DNA of 64,000 bases from Curtobacterium sp. ZW137 (GCF_003762905.1 NZ_RJKS01000001.1:62001-126000), one strand, 5' to 3'; shown: positions 32,539-40,420, numbered from the stretch's first letter. Numbers and translations: made by a program. Notes: a model not told the origin generated them from the letters alone.

Positions 32539-33521
32539 GCTCGCAGGGTATCGGGGGTCGCGATCGCCCGGTTTGCCTTGTCTCGCGACCGCTTGGCCCG
32601 CCACAGCTCGCGCAACTGGTCAGCGTTGACGTAGACGGTGCCATCCGCAGTATGCGTGGCGAGGCCGTCGTGCTGGATGTAGCGGTTCAGCGTCTGCGGT
32701 GTCAGGCGCATCTCCCGCACCGCCTGCTTCTTCGTCCACCAGGATGTCGTTTCAGGAGTGTCCTCAACGCGCATGTCTCGCATGAGCTCACTCACATGCG
32801 GGTCTTTGAGTAGGGCGACGGTGCTGCCTTCGAACCCGCAGTACGCACAGATCAGTGTGAAGTCGGTGAGCTGTTCCGATTGCCACTCGACGCCCATCGA
32901 CGGGCTGTCGCACACGGGGCAGGACCTTGGGAACACGGGGCGTGTGCCGCGTCCTGAGCGGGGGAACTTTTTCCGGAGGTCCCAGATGATCGCGGCGCCG
33001 TCATCGAAGTAGCTGCCGGCGTACTCGTGGCGTTCGATCTTGTCCTGATGCGTCAGTAGCCAAACAGTGAGGTTCTTGACGAGCATGCCTGCACCTTCGG
33101 GGGTGACGCCGCCACGGAAGCCTTGCACCTCTCGGGCGTTTGACCATGCGTAGGTTGCAGTCACCGGAGGCGAGAGGTGCAGTGTCTCCGACCAGTAGCC
33201 AACCCAGTTCACGAGCTGCGCGTAGGCACTGTCCGCCGCGTCGACCGCGTTGACTCTGAGGGGTGCGGGTGCGTCCTTCGACGCAGGGCGGGGCAGCCCG
33301 TCGCTGCGTTGGACACCTGACGGTGCGACGAGCGTTCGAACGTAAGCGATGAGGCCAGCCGCGTCGTTGAGCCGCTGACGAGCGCGCGCAGCGGCGAATG
33401 ACAGCAGAACTTCCGGTTCGGTTTCATCAGGGGTCAAATTGGTCACTTCTTCTCCTTCGGGCACACGCGGCGCGTGCGGAGTTGTCGTTGTCTCAGTGAG
33501 GGGAGTGGTGGCGAGGCTCAT
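32535..33521 (-). CDS. hypothetical phage protein with zinc ribbon and C-terminal HTH
   Basis: A 328-residue protein. The middle has a zinc ribbon (CPVC...CAYC) and the C-terminus an excisionase/MerR-like HTH (WWTKKQAVREMRLTPQTLNRYIQHDGLATHTADGTVYVNADQLRELW). The N-terminal helical part is not recognised. The ATG at 33521 (MSLATTPL) overlaps the previous stop by 4 bp and is preferred to a Met six codons earlier. Position in the early operon suggests DNA binding, perhaps in control of replication. Confidence 0.7.
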   Translation of the reverse strand: MSLATTPLTETTTTPHAPRVPEGEEVTNLTPDETEPEVLLSFAAARARQRLNDAAGLIAYVRTLVAPSGVQRSDGLPRPASKDAPAPLRVNAVDAADSAYAQLVNWVGYWSETLHLSPPVTATYAWSNAREVQGFRGGVTPEGAGMLVKNLTVWLLTHQDKIERHEYAGSYFDDGAAIIWDLRKKFPRSGRGTRPVFPRSCPVCDSPSMGVEWQSEQLTDFTLICAYCGFEGSTVALLKDPHVSELMRDMRVEDTPETTSWWTKKQAVREMRLTPQTLNRYIQHDGLATHTADGTVYVNADQLRELWRAKRSRDKANRAIATPDTLRA

Positions 33522-33634
33522 GCGTTCTCGTAGCCCCACAAGAAGGCGGTCCCCTCGGGGCCGTCCTCATGAAGTCCGGTGTGCCCCGCTTCGAGGTCGC
33601 AGACGTGAGTTCCAACGGACTCCAGGCAGATCAT
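33518..33634 (-). CDS. small phage protein (38 aa)
   Basis: MICLESVGTHVCDLEAGHTGLHEDGPEGTAFLW...: a CxxxxGHxGxHxxxxG...W pattern that recurs in tiny actinophage proteins and could bind zinc. The ATG at 33634 overlaps the previous stop by 4 bp; the frame upstream is antisense-like. Unknown function. Confidence 0.6.
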   Translation of the reverse strand: MICLESVGTHVCDLEAGHTGLHEDGPEGTAFLWGYENA

Positions 33635-33957
33635 GCGAAACGCCACCCCGTGTACTCGTCGACAGCATCGTTTAGGTCCTTCCAGACGTTTGACCCGTCC
33701 GGCCACACAAGCTGGTGAATGCTCGACGGATTGTCCGCACTCAACCGCCACTTCACCTGGCCGCCGTCCGCCGTCTCGAACACGTAGTCCTGTCCGAGCT
33801 GGTCCGGGAGGTCATCGAAGTCATCGAGCTTGTGCCACGCGTCACCGCCGGCCGAACCCTCGGCGAGCGCGAGGAGCGCGTGGATCACACCTGCCATCGC
33901 CGGGTTGTCCTTCTCAACCTTCTTCGCCAACCGAGCGGCCTCTTCAGCGTGCGTCAT
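33631..33957 (-). CDS. hypothetical phage protein (108 aa)
   Basis: Helical N-terminus (MTHAEEAARLAKKVEKDNPAMAGVIHALLALAEG), then a strand-rich region with VFETADGGQVKWRLSADNPSSIHQLVW. Coupled by 4-bp overlaps on both sides. Not recognised. Confidence 0.65.
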   Translation of the reverse strand: MTHAEEAARLAKKVEKDNPAMAGVIHALLALAEGSAGGDAWHKLDDFDDLPDQLGQDYVFETADGGQVKWRLSADNPSSIHQLVWPDGSNVWKDLNDAVDEYTGWRFA

Positions 33958-34562
33958 GATGCGCTCCTCATCCGTGCGTCGTCGTGACGCTCATCATCCG
34001 TCTCGCAGATCGTCAACGCAGCGTCCGTCGACATCGGTTCCATGCACACCTCGCACACCGGGGCCTTGCTGATGTGCACCACAGGCCACTCGTTCGTGGG
34101 CGTGATCTTCTTCACTTCGTCCCGGCCTGTCCTGTCCTGTCCTGTCCTGACGTCACGCGCGATGTCACGCGTGACAGTCGGCGTGACACGACAGTCGGCG
34201 TCGGCCTTGCACAGGTGGTGGTCGTCGTTGTCGTGGGCTCGCTTGCGTCGCTGGCGGTCGCGATCGGCCTCGGTCTTCTTGCGGAAGCTGGGCGGCGGGG
34301 TGTGGTCGTCGATGTGCACGACGCGGTACTTGCCACCGCTCACGATCTCGATCAGGTGTGCTTCGACGAGTCGTGCGAGTGCGCCGGCGGGGTCGGGGTG
34401 ATCGGAGCATCGTCGGGCGTCGACGGCTCGGATCACGCCGTCGTACGCTTCGGCGCGGCTGCAGCGTTGGATCATGGCCAGGTAGTGCCACCGGTCCTCG
34501 AAGCTCATGTCCTCGAACATGGGTTGTTCGGACCACCTGTCGTCGAGTCGGGTCCAGGTCAT
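33954..34562 (-). CDS. phage replication-initiation-like protein
   Basis: A 202-residue protein beginning TWTRLDDRWSEQPMFEDMSFEDRWHYLAMIQRCS...YDGVIRA, a winged-helix pattern common at the start of actinophage replisome or replication-initiation proteins, followed by a basic linker and a zinc-like CEVC near the end. The ATG at 34562 is chosen for its GGAGG 5 nt upstream. The linker (RTGQDRTGR) is encoded by a CCTGT pentanucleotide repeat at 34126-34149. The family assignment is tentative. Confidence 0.6.
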   Translation of the reverse strand: MTWTRLDDRWSEQPMFEDMSFEDRWHYLAMIQRCSRAEAYDGVIRAVDARRCSDHPDPAGALARLVEAHLIEIVSGGKYRVVHIDDHTPPPSFRKKTEADRDRQRRKRAHDNDDHHLCKADADCRVTPTVTRDIARDVRTGQDRTGRDEVKKITPTNEWPVVHISKAPVCEVCMEPMSTDAALTICETDDERHDDARMRSAS

Positions 34563-34623
34563 CGCCACCTCCTTCGGGTGGAGGCGAGGGGTGTCGGGTG
34601 TACCTACACCCCTCGCGGGTGGG

Positions 34624-35007
34624 TCAGTTCGGAATGTCGAGGGTGGGCGGCGGTGATGCGTCGTGCGCGTTGCTGATGGCGGCGATGCGCTGCTCGGTGT
34701 CTCGCTGGTCGGTCGGGTCTTCGACGCTCGGCTTGTACGTCGAGAGAGATGCTCGCTCGCTCTCCATGCGCTTGTAGAACGAGTTGAAGTCGAAGCCGAC
34801 GGAGAAGTTGAGCGACATCTGCTCGAAGATCTCCTCGATCAGTCGCGCGCCGTCGATCGAGGGCTGCTGCGATGCTTCGTGGAGGATGCCGAGGATCCAG
34901 TACAGCGGTTCGGGTCCACTCATCACCCCGTCCATGCCCCAGCGGTCGTGCTGGTCATCGATGTGAGCAGCGAGCATCTGGAACTTGCTGGTCTGTTCGT
35001 CGGTCAT
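34624..35007 (-). CDS. hypothetical phage protein (127 aa)
   Basis: Soluble and mostly helical (TSKFQMLAAHIDDQHDRWG, EPLYWILGILHEASQQP, LIEEIFEQMSLNF). The ATG at 35007 overlaps the upstream stop (ATGA). Unknown. Confidence 0.65.
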   Translation of the reverse strand: MTDEQTSKFQMLAAHIDDQHDRWGMDGVMSGPEPLYWILGILHEASQQPSIDGARLIEEIFEQMSLNFSVGFDFNSFYKRMESERASLSTYKPSVEDPTDQRDTEQRIAAISNAHDASPPPTLDIPN

Positions 35008-35600
35008 CAGCGCACCTCGTTCACGTAGCCGGAGCGGTTCAGCGTGCGGGCGTACGCGCGGGCACGCTGCCATGCCTCGTGGAACCCCTGCACCTTGTCT
35101 TCGGTGAGCTCGGTCTGCTCGTCCTTGAGGTGTCCGTAGACCTTCCACTGGGTGTCCTGGTCCTTGAACCAGTCGACGGTGATCTCCCACTCGTCGCCGC
35201 TGTTCTCGTGCGCGGTGTGCCAGCCGTCGTCTTCGTCTTCGGTCGGGCGGTGGTTGACGCCCAGGCATCCGACCTTGGGGCATGGCGGCTTCGGTGCCTT
35301 CATGAGCCTGCAGATCGCGTAGGTGACACGCGCGACGAAGGTGTTCGCCGGGGTGAGCAGGCCATCCTCGACGCGCTTGAGGTAGTTGATGCCCGTACCC
35401 GAGAGCGCGGCGACGTGCTCGATGCCGATGCCGTGCGACTCACGCAGCATCTTGAGGGATGCACCAGGCCCACTGTCGGTGGTCCGGTGCATGGTGGTAG
35501 CGTCCTGCGTGTTCATGAGATCTCCAGCTGGGGTGTTGTGATCGTTGCCCTCGACCGAGTTGCCGCTCGTGTCGGGGGCGTTCTTCGTTGTGATGGTCAT
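35007..35600 (-). CDS. XRE-family HTH protein
   Basis: A 197-residue protein with an HTH near residues 48-80 (SLKMLRESHGIGIEHVAALSGTGINYLKRVEDGLLTP), a cysteine pair CPKVGC, and an acidic C-terminal half. The first ~45 residues are polar and may not be translated (Met at residue 29 or 37 is possible). Second gene of the early operon, coupled to its neighbours by ATGA overlaps; probably an early regulator. Confidence 0.75.
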   Translation of the reverse strand: MTITTKNAPDTSGNSVEGNDHNTPAGDLMNTQDATTMHRTTDSGPGASLKMLRESHGIGIEHVAALSGTGINYLKRVEDGLLTPANTFVARVTYAICRLMKAPKPPCPKVGCLGVNHRPTEDEDDGWHTAHENSGDEWEITVDWFKDQDTQWKVYGHLKDEQTELTEDKVQGFHEAWQRARAYARTLNRSGYVNEVR

Positions 35601-35782
35601 GAGGCTTCCGCGAGGTCCCCAGACAGCAGGGCGTCGATGCTGTCCTGCGTGACGTAGATGCGGGAGCCCATGCGCACGGTCTTGAGCGGGCAGTTCGGCT
35701 GACGGAGGTACCAGCGGGTAGCCGCCGTCGTCTTCCGGAGCTGCGGAGCTGTCTCGGCGATGGTGTTGATTCGATTCGCCAT
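35597..35782 (-). CDS. excisionase/AlpA-like small HTH protein (61 aa)
   Basis: NTIAETAPQLRKTTAATRWYLRQPNCPLKTVRMGSRIYVTQDSIDALLSG is the winged HTH of small excisionase or AlpA-type regulators. First gene of the early operon, divergent from the immunity gene; the next gene overlaps it by 4 bp. It may direct excision of the element or activate its operon, as AlpA does in some phage satellites. Confidence 0.8.
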   Translation of the reverse strand: MANRINTIAETAPQLRKTTAATRWYLRQPNCPLKTVRMGSRIYVTQDSIDALLSGDLAEAS

Positions 35783-35901
35783 GGGGTTGTCCTTCCCTAG
35801 TCGTCGGCGACTTGCAAACTCAGTACACCACCGATGCTAGTCGATCGCAACTAGATTTCCCGCGTGTTGACTTCAACTAGCTTTCGACTACAGTCGCTCA
35901 C
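35783..35901. promoter_or_regulatory. divergent immunity-type switch region with repeated AGTCG half-sites
   Basis: For the plus-strand gene: -35 TTGACT (35867-35872), 16-bp spacer, -10 TACAGT (35889-35894), start GTG 7 nt later. For the minus strand: TTGCGA and TGTACT with 17-bp spacing. Half-sites AGTCG or CGACT lie at 35799, 35808, 35839, 35885 and 35892; the last two form CGACT-AC-AGTCG across the -10 box, a likely repressor site. Confidence 0.6.
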
Positions 35902-36450
35902 GTGAGTGTTGACGACGTACAGATCGGCCGGAACTTCGCGCGTGCCCGGGGCGACCTCTCGCAGAAGGAGGTTGCGGATCTGATGCGCGCCCGGGGGTTC
36001 CGGTGGTCACAAGCGACCGTCTGGAGCATCGAGAAGGGTGAGCGCCCGCTGCGGCTCTCCGAGGCGCAGGCCGCCGCGGAGGTGCTGAACCAGCCCTTCT
36101 TCAACTTCACGGCCGACGAGGGTGAAGCCAAGATCGAGGCATGGATGCGCGAGTGCAGCCAGGCGGCTCAAGAGATAGATGCCGCAATCGACCGGTTCGA
36201 GCAGGCTCGTTTCAACCTCGCTCTAACCGAAGAGTTCCTACCGGAGCGCCCCACCAACCGTCACTACAACGCCGGGGGATGGCTGTCGACCACAGTCGAA
36301 GACATCGTGCGCCAGCATCGTCAACGCGACCGGGGCGATGAGGAGAACATCGGCCAGGTGTCGGGCGGTTCCAACGGCGCATGGATCGAGCAATACAACG
36401 CGACCATCGCGAAGGAATACCCCAATGGCAAGCCTGAAGCAGAGGACTAA
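35902..36450 (+). CDS. HTH immunity-repressor-like protein
   Basis: A 182-residue protein with an N-terminal XRE helix-turn-helix (IGRNFARARGDLSQKEVADLMRARGFRWSQATVWSIEKGERPLRLSEAQAAAEVL) and a helical C-terminal part. The GTG follows a strong promoter at leaderless distance. It precedes the integrase and its end overlaps that gene by 26 bp. Position opposite the early operon suggests it keeps the element silent. It lacks a protease domain such as LexA-type autocleavage. Confidence 0.8.
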   Translation: MSVDDVQIGRNFARARGDLSQKEVADLMRARGFRWSQATVWSIEKGERPLRLSEAQAAAEVLNQPFFNFTADEGEAKIEAWMRECSQAAQEIDAAIDRFEQARFNLALTEEFLPERPTNRHYNAGGWLSTTVEDIVRQHRQRDRGDEENIGQVSGGSNGAWIEQYNATIAKEYPNGKPEAED

Positions 36451-37513
36451 CGGCACCTGGCGCGCTCGCTATCGCGACGACGACGGCAAGGAGCACGCAC
36501 GCCACTTCAAGCTGAAGCGCGACGGGCAGGCCTGGCTCGACGAGGTGGCGTCCTCTCGCCTGACTGGGACGTACGTCGCACCGGCCGCACAGCGCATGAC
36601 GCTCGCTGAGTTCTACCGCGAGTGGGTGGAGCATCAATTGTGGGCCGAGGGAACTCGACGCCTCGCTGACCGCGCTCTGTCGGGTTGCACGTTTGCTGAT
36701 GTCCCGTTCGGCAAGCTGAAGCGCTCGCACGGTGAGTCCTACGTGAAGGCGCTCGCGAGCACGCTTGCTGCATCGACCGTGAAGACACGTGTCCGGTACG
36801 TCAGGATCGTGCTTCATGCGGCTGTCCTCGATCGACGGCTTGCGCAGGATCCTCTCGAGGGCGTGAAGCTGCCGGCCATCCGGAAGGCCGAGCACGCGAT
36901 GCGGATCCCGACGAGTGCCGAGGTGACCGCGATTCGGGATGAGCTCGAACCTGCTTACCGCTCGCTGGTCGACGTCATGGCTTACGCCGGGCTGAGGATC
37001 GGTGAGGCGGCTGGCCTGCAGGTCGGTGACGTCGGGTTCCTGTCGGGTCGCAGTATCCACGTGCAACGGCAGGTGCAGAACCGCGTCGGCCACCTGGACG
37101 TACTGCCACCGAAGCATGGCTCCGAGCGTGTGGTCCCCGTGCCTGACGAGCTCCTGCTGCGCCTCTCCCGGCATGTCGAGACGATCGGCGTGCACGGCGA
37201 CGACGGTTGGTTCTTCGGTCGTCCACCGTCGCCCACAGCGCTTCGGCACTACTTCGTGAACGCATGCCGTGCTGCGGGCGTCACGGGTGTCACGCCCCAC
37301 GATCTGCGGCACCATTACGCCTCGGGACTGATCCGGGCAGGACTCGACGCCGTGGCGGTCGCCAAGGCGATGGGGCACAGCTCACCGTCCATCACGCTCG
37401 AGGTCTACGCGCACTTGTGGCCGGATGCCGCGGACCGCACTCGTGCAGCTGCCGCGTCCCTCATGACCTCTTCGGAGGATTCTGCGGACCAATTGCGGAC
37501 TGCAGGGGAGTAG
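36425..37513 (+). CDS. tyrosine site-specific integrase
   Basis: A 362-residue recombinase. The N-terminal Arm-binding part (TWRARYRDDDGKEHARHFKLKRDGQAWLDEV) is followed by a SAM-like core-binding domain (LAEFYREWVEH) and the catalytic domain with R191 (AGLRIGEA), H292 and R295 (HDLRHHYA), H318 (GHSS) and nucleophile Y328 (EVYAHLW). The ATG at 36425 starts the canonical N-terminus. It ends 12 bp before attR; its last codons also hold two arm-type repeats, and the antisense strand now supplies the tail of the permease. Confidence 0.95.
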   Translation: MASLKQRTNGTWRARYRDDDGKEHARHFKLKRDGQAWLDEVASSRLTGTYVAPAAQRMTLAEFYREWVEHQLWAEGTRRLADRALSGCTFADVPFGKLKRSHGESYVKALASTLAASTVKTRVRYVRIVLHAAVLDRRLAQDPLEGVKLPAIRKAEHAMRIPTSAEVTAIRDELEPAYRSLVDVMAYAGLRIGEAAGLQVGDVGFLSGRSIHVQRQVQNRVGHLDVLPPKHGSERVVPVPDELLLRLSRHVETIGVHGDDGWFFGRPPSPTALRHYFVNACRAAGVTGVTPHDLRHHYASGLIRAGLDAVAVAKAMGHSSPSITLEVYAHLWPDAADRTRAAAASLMTSSEDSADQLRTAGE

Positions 37514-38924
37514 AACCGCCGGACCCGGCCAGCTTGCTGTGCTTCCGGGAGTACCCGAAGTACACGCCGAGGCCGATCGCGAACCACACCGCGAACCGCA
37601 CCCACGTCTCCCACTGCAGGAACGTGACGAGCCAGAGCGACGCGATCACACCGATGATCGGGATGATCGGCATGAACGGGAGCTTGAACTGCCGCGGCAG
37701 GTCCGGCTGCGTGTAGCGGAGCACGATCACCGCGGTGCAGACGACCACGAACGCGAGCAGGATGCCGATGTTCGTCAGCTCCGCGACGACGCCGATCGGC
37801 AGCACACCCGCCAGGACCGCCGACGCGATGCCGAGGATCCACGTCACCCGGGTCGGCACGTGCCGCTTCGGGTCGGTCTTCGAGAACCACTTCGGCATCA
37901 GGCCGTCACGGCTCATCGAGAACCAGACGCGCGAGGCGCCGAGCATGAACGTGACGAGCACCGTCACGATGCCGACGATCGCGCCGATGGCGATGATGTT
38001 CGCGACGCCGCCGAGGCCGACCGACGCGAACGCGGACGAGAAGCCCGACGCCGGGTCGATGTCGGTGTACTTCTGCATGCCCGTCAGGACGATCGTCGCG
38101 AGGACGTAGAGCACCATCGAGATCGCCAGGGACAGCAGGATCGCCTTCGGCATGTGCTTCCGGGCGTCGATCGACTCCTCGGCCGCCGTCGACATCGCGT
38201 CGTAGCCGAACACCGCGAAGAACACCGTCGCGGCACCCGTCATCACGCCGCCGAAGCCGAACGGGAAGTACGGGTCGTAGTTGGCGCTGTTGATGTGGAA
38301 CACGCCGAGCACCACGATGAGCACCACGAGGGTGACCTTGATGCCGACGGCGACGAACTCGAAGCGGGCGGCGCTCCGGATCCCGCGGGTGAGGACGAAC
38401 GCGGTCAGCAGGCACAGGATGATCGCGAAGACGTCGAGCACGTGGCCGTCCCCGGTGCCCGGCGCGCCGAGCATCCACGCGGGCAGGTCGATGCCGAACT
38501 GGCCCACCAGGAACCCGACGTAGCCGGAGATGCCGATCGCGACCACCGCCACGATCGCGGTGTACTCGAGCAGCAGGTCCCAGCCGATGAACCACCCGAC
38601 GATCTCGCCGAGCACCGCGTAGCCGTACGTGTACGCGCTGCCGGCCTTGGGGATGAGGCCGGCGAACTCGGCGTACGACAGGGCTGCGGCGGCGCTGGCG
38701 ACCCCGGCGACGAGGAAGGAGATGAGGACGGCGGGGCCGGCGACGCCGTGGGCGACCGTGCCGGCGAGGGTGAAGATGCCGGCGCCGATGATGCCGCCGA
38801 TGCCGATCGCGGTGAGCTGCCAGAGGCCGAGGTGGCGTTTGAGGCCGTCCTCACCGCCGGTGGCGTCGTCGATCTCCTCGATCGGCTTGCGGCGGAACAG
38901 GGTGGCTCGGGGCGTCGTTGCCAT
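37461..38924 (-). CDS. APC-family amino-acid permease with C-terminus replaced by the element
   Basis: A 487-residue cationic amino-acid transporter-like permease: QLTAIGIGGIIGAGIFTLAG is the family signature in helix 1, about 12 helices follow, and FGYDAMSTAAEES is the conserved segment after helix 6. The native end, still visible left of the element, is HSKLAAEQQR. After integration it reads HSKLAGSGGSTPLQ... and stops at 37461, 21 residues of new tail instead of five. The transport core is intact. The ATG at 38924 is chosen because upstream codons are not protein-like. Confidence 0.93.
   Translation of the reverse strand: MATTPRATLFRRKPIEEIDDATGGEDGLKRHLGLWQLTAIGIGGIIGAGIFTLAGTVAHGVAGPAVLISFLVAGVASAAAALSYAEFAGLIPKAGSAYTYGYAVLGEIVGWFIGWDLLLEYTAIVAVVAIGISGYVGFLVGQFGIDLPAWMLGAPGTGDGHVLDVFAIILCLLTAFVLTRGIRSAARFEFVAVGIKVTLVVLIVVLGVFHINSANYDPYFPFGFGGVMTGAATVFFAVFGYDAMSTAAEESIDARKHMPKAILLSLAISMVLYVLATIVLTGMQKYTDIDPASGFSSAFASVGLGGVANIIAIGAIVGIVTVLVTFMLGASRVWFSMSRDGLMPKWFSKTDPKRHVPTRVTWILGIASAVLAGVLPIGVVAELTNIGILLAFVVVCTAVIVLRYTQPDLPRQFKLPFMPIIPIIGVIASLWLVTFLQWETWVRFAVWFAIGLGVYFGYSRKHSKLAGSGGSTPLQSAIGPQNPPKRS
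37482..37501. repeat. two arm-type repeats near attR
   Basis: CTGCGGACC at 37482 and TTGCGGACT at 37493, 11 bp apart as in the left array. They lie in the 3' end of the integrase gene, 25 bp from attR. Confidence 0.65.
37526..37566. repeat. attR, 41-bp direct repeat
   Basis: Identical to 21762-21802. The permease frame enters here from the right, passes through the repeat and continues into element DNA. Confidence 0.92.
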
Positions 38925-39008
38925 GCGGACCACTCTGCACCTCGGGGGGCTCGCGCGCGCGGCGGCGGCGCGGCGCGCTGCGGCGGCGCGTCCGCACGGC
39001 AGCACTTC

Positions 39009-39048
39009 TTCGACACCGCACGAGTCGATCGACGCCCGCGGTGTCGAA
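39009..39048. promoter_or_regulatory. 11-bp perfect inverted repeat upstream of the permease gene
   Basis: TTCGACACCGC (39009-39019) and GCGGTGTCGAA (39038-39048), 18 bp apart, about 85-125 bp before the permease start. A spaced dyad of this type suits a dimeric repressor. The gap 38925-39110 has no gene. Confidence 0.4.
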
Positions 39049-39110
39049 CGATGCAGACGCACCCGAACCCGAACCCGCCGCCGGAACGCCGTCCGGGCAT
39101 CCGCAGTGCG

Positions 39111-39443
39111 TCAGTGCGTCGCGTACGGCGACCAGAACGGCGCCGGCAGCGCGCCCCCGGTCGCCATGAAGAGCACCTGGTAGAGCAGCGCCACGAGGCC
39201 GATCCCGCCGAGCACGATGCCGACCCACGCCCACGCACGAGGTGCCCGTCGGCGGCCGGAGATCGCGATCGCGCGCCACCCGCTGAGCAGCCCGACCACG
39301 CCGAACACGACGGCGAGGACCACGTGCCGGACCATCGACTCCGAGGGGATCACGAGCCCGAGGTACAGCGCGATGCAGCCGAGGAGGACCGCCACGAACG
39401 CCGGAGCGGCCGGCGGCTCCTGGTCACGCGTCCGGACTGCCAT
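39111..39443 (-). CDS. small membrane protein (110 aa)
   Basis: Three hydrophobic helices (APAFVAVLLGCIALYLGLVI, HVVLAVVFGVVGLLSGW, AWAWVGIVLGGIGLVALLYQVLF) separated by a basic loop. This resembles DUF4190-like small membrane proteins. A TAGGTT box 6 nt before the ATG (39450-39455 on the minus strand) supports the start. Function unknown. Confidence 0.75.
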   Translation of the reverse strand: MAVRTRDQEPPAAPAFVAVLLGCIALYLGLVIPSESMVRHVVLAVVFGVVGLLSGWRAIAISGRRRAPRAWAWVGIVLGGIGLVALLYQVLFMATGGALPAPFWSPYATH

Positions 39444-39537
39444 GATCCGAACCTACCGAGGCGCAGCGATGTCCGGGAGACGCCGGTTCGAGGGGCACCG
39501 CGGAACCGAGGTCGACGTGTCCGGGCATGCTGGTGGC

Positions 39538-39921
39538 ATGCGTTCGTTCGTCCGTGTCCTGCTCGGGCTCGCGCTGGTCTTCGCCGGCACGAGCCACCTC
39601 TCCTTCGCGCGGCAGGACTTCCGCGCCCAGGTCCCGGAGTTCGTCCCGCTCGACACCGACACCACGGTGCTGGCATCCGGCGTCGCGGAGATCGGCCTCG
39701 GGTCGGCGCTGGTGTTCGCGTCGCGGCGTCGGCGGTTCGTCGGCACGGTCGCCGCACTGTTCTTCGTGGCGGTCTTCCCCGGCAACGTCTCGCAGTGGCT
39801 GAACCGCCGGAGCGCCTTCGGGCTCGACTCCGACGAGAAGCGCATCGCCCGGCTGTTCGGGCAGCCCCTCCTCATCGCCGCCGCACTGTGGTCCACGCGC
39901 GGCGGCACTCGGCGTCCCTGA
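39538..39921 (+). CDS. DoxX-family membrane protein
   Basis: A 127-residue protein with four helices, LLGLALVFAGTSHLSFARQDF near the start and a VASGVAEIGLGSALVF-like segment: the DoxX layout. Homologues are linked to quinone or thiosulfate redox, or have no known function. The stop overlaps the next start (TGATG). Confidence 0.82.
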   Translation: MRSFVRVLLGLALVFAGTSHLSFARQDFRAQVPEFVPLDTDTTVLASGVAEIGLGSALVFASRRRRFVGTVAALFFVAVFPGNVSQWLNRRSAFGLDSDEKRIARLFGQPLLIAAALWSTRGGTRRP

Positions 39922-40328
39922 TGGACGCGCGGGTGGCGGACCCTGCATCCTCCGTCCCCGGACGGGAGGCTCGGCACCCGCTGGTCGGCGGCCGTCGCGT
40001 CGCGGACATGGTCGCCACCATCGCCCTGCTCACGACGGCGACGGCGGCTGCGGTCCTCGCGGGGTGGGGGATCGTGTTCCTCTCGCTCGGGTTCCACTCG
40101 TGCATCGCTCCCGGGAACCGGTGCGACGAGACGCTCGGCGGCACGGTGGTCTACGCGGGGCCGATCGTCGTGGCGCTGGTCCTGGTGCTGACGATCGTGT
40201 TCTCGGTGCTCCGGCTCGTGCGGCGGCACGTCGCGTGGCCGATCGCGGCGGTGGGGCTCGTCGCCGTGTTGGCGGCCTTCTTCGCGGCGCTGCTGCTCGT
40301 GGACAGCGCCATCACGCACGGGATCTAG
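39921..40328 (+). CDS. hypothetical membrane protein (135 aa)
   Basis: Three helices: VATIALLTTATAAAVLAGWGIVFLSL, GPIVVALVLVLTIVFSVLRLV, PIAAVGLVAVLAAFFAALLLV. The loop after the first has two cysteines (FHSCIAPGNRCDE) on the outer face that could be oxidised. Coupled to the DoxX gene. Unknown function. Confidence 0.75.
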   Translation: MDARVADPASSVPGREARHPLVGGRRVADMVATIALLTTATAAAVLAGWGIVFLSLGFHSCIAPGNRCDETLGGTVVYAGPIVVALVLVLTIVFSVLRLVRRHVAWPIAAVGLVAVLAAFFAALLLVDSAITHGI

Positions 40329-40420
40329 GCCGTTCCTCCACAGGGCGGTCCAGGCACCGCGTTGTGCACGGATCGTGATGGTCGCCGGTGTCGGGGGAGC
40401 TGTTCCGCGAGCGTTGGGGC

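Larger units (their letters stand above)
21762..37566. mobile_element. integrated element, degraded prophage or phage satellite with cargo (15.8 kb)
   Basis: The ends are a perfect 41-bp direct repeat (21762-21802 and 37526-37566). A tyrosine integrase lies 12 bp from the right repeat, an immunity-type HTH gene precedes it, and a divergent early operon starts with an excisionase/AlpA-like gene. Phage-derived genes inside include HNH, DUF3307, terminase small subunit, a broken terminase large subunit, a holin-like gene and tRNA-Arg. No capsid, portal, tail or lysin gene is intact. Cargo includes a WxL-like/DUF916 surface pair with regulators and a BLUF gene. The site is the 3' end of the permease gene at 37461-38924. 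Confidence 0.9.

Noticed and set aside
21949-37513. A defence island in the element
   Set aside because: No restriction-modification, CRISPR, abortive-infection or known anti-phage motif was seen among the element genes; the regulators and surface pair fit a surface-modification cargo better.
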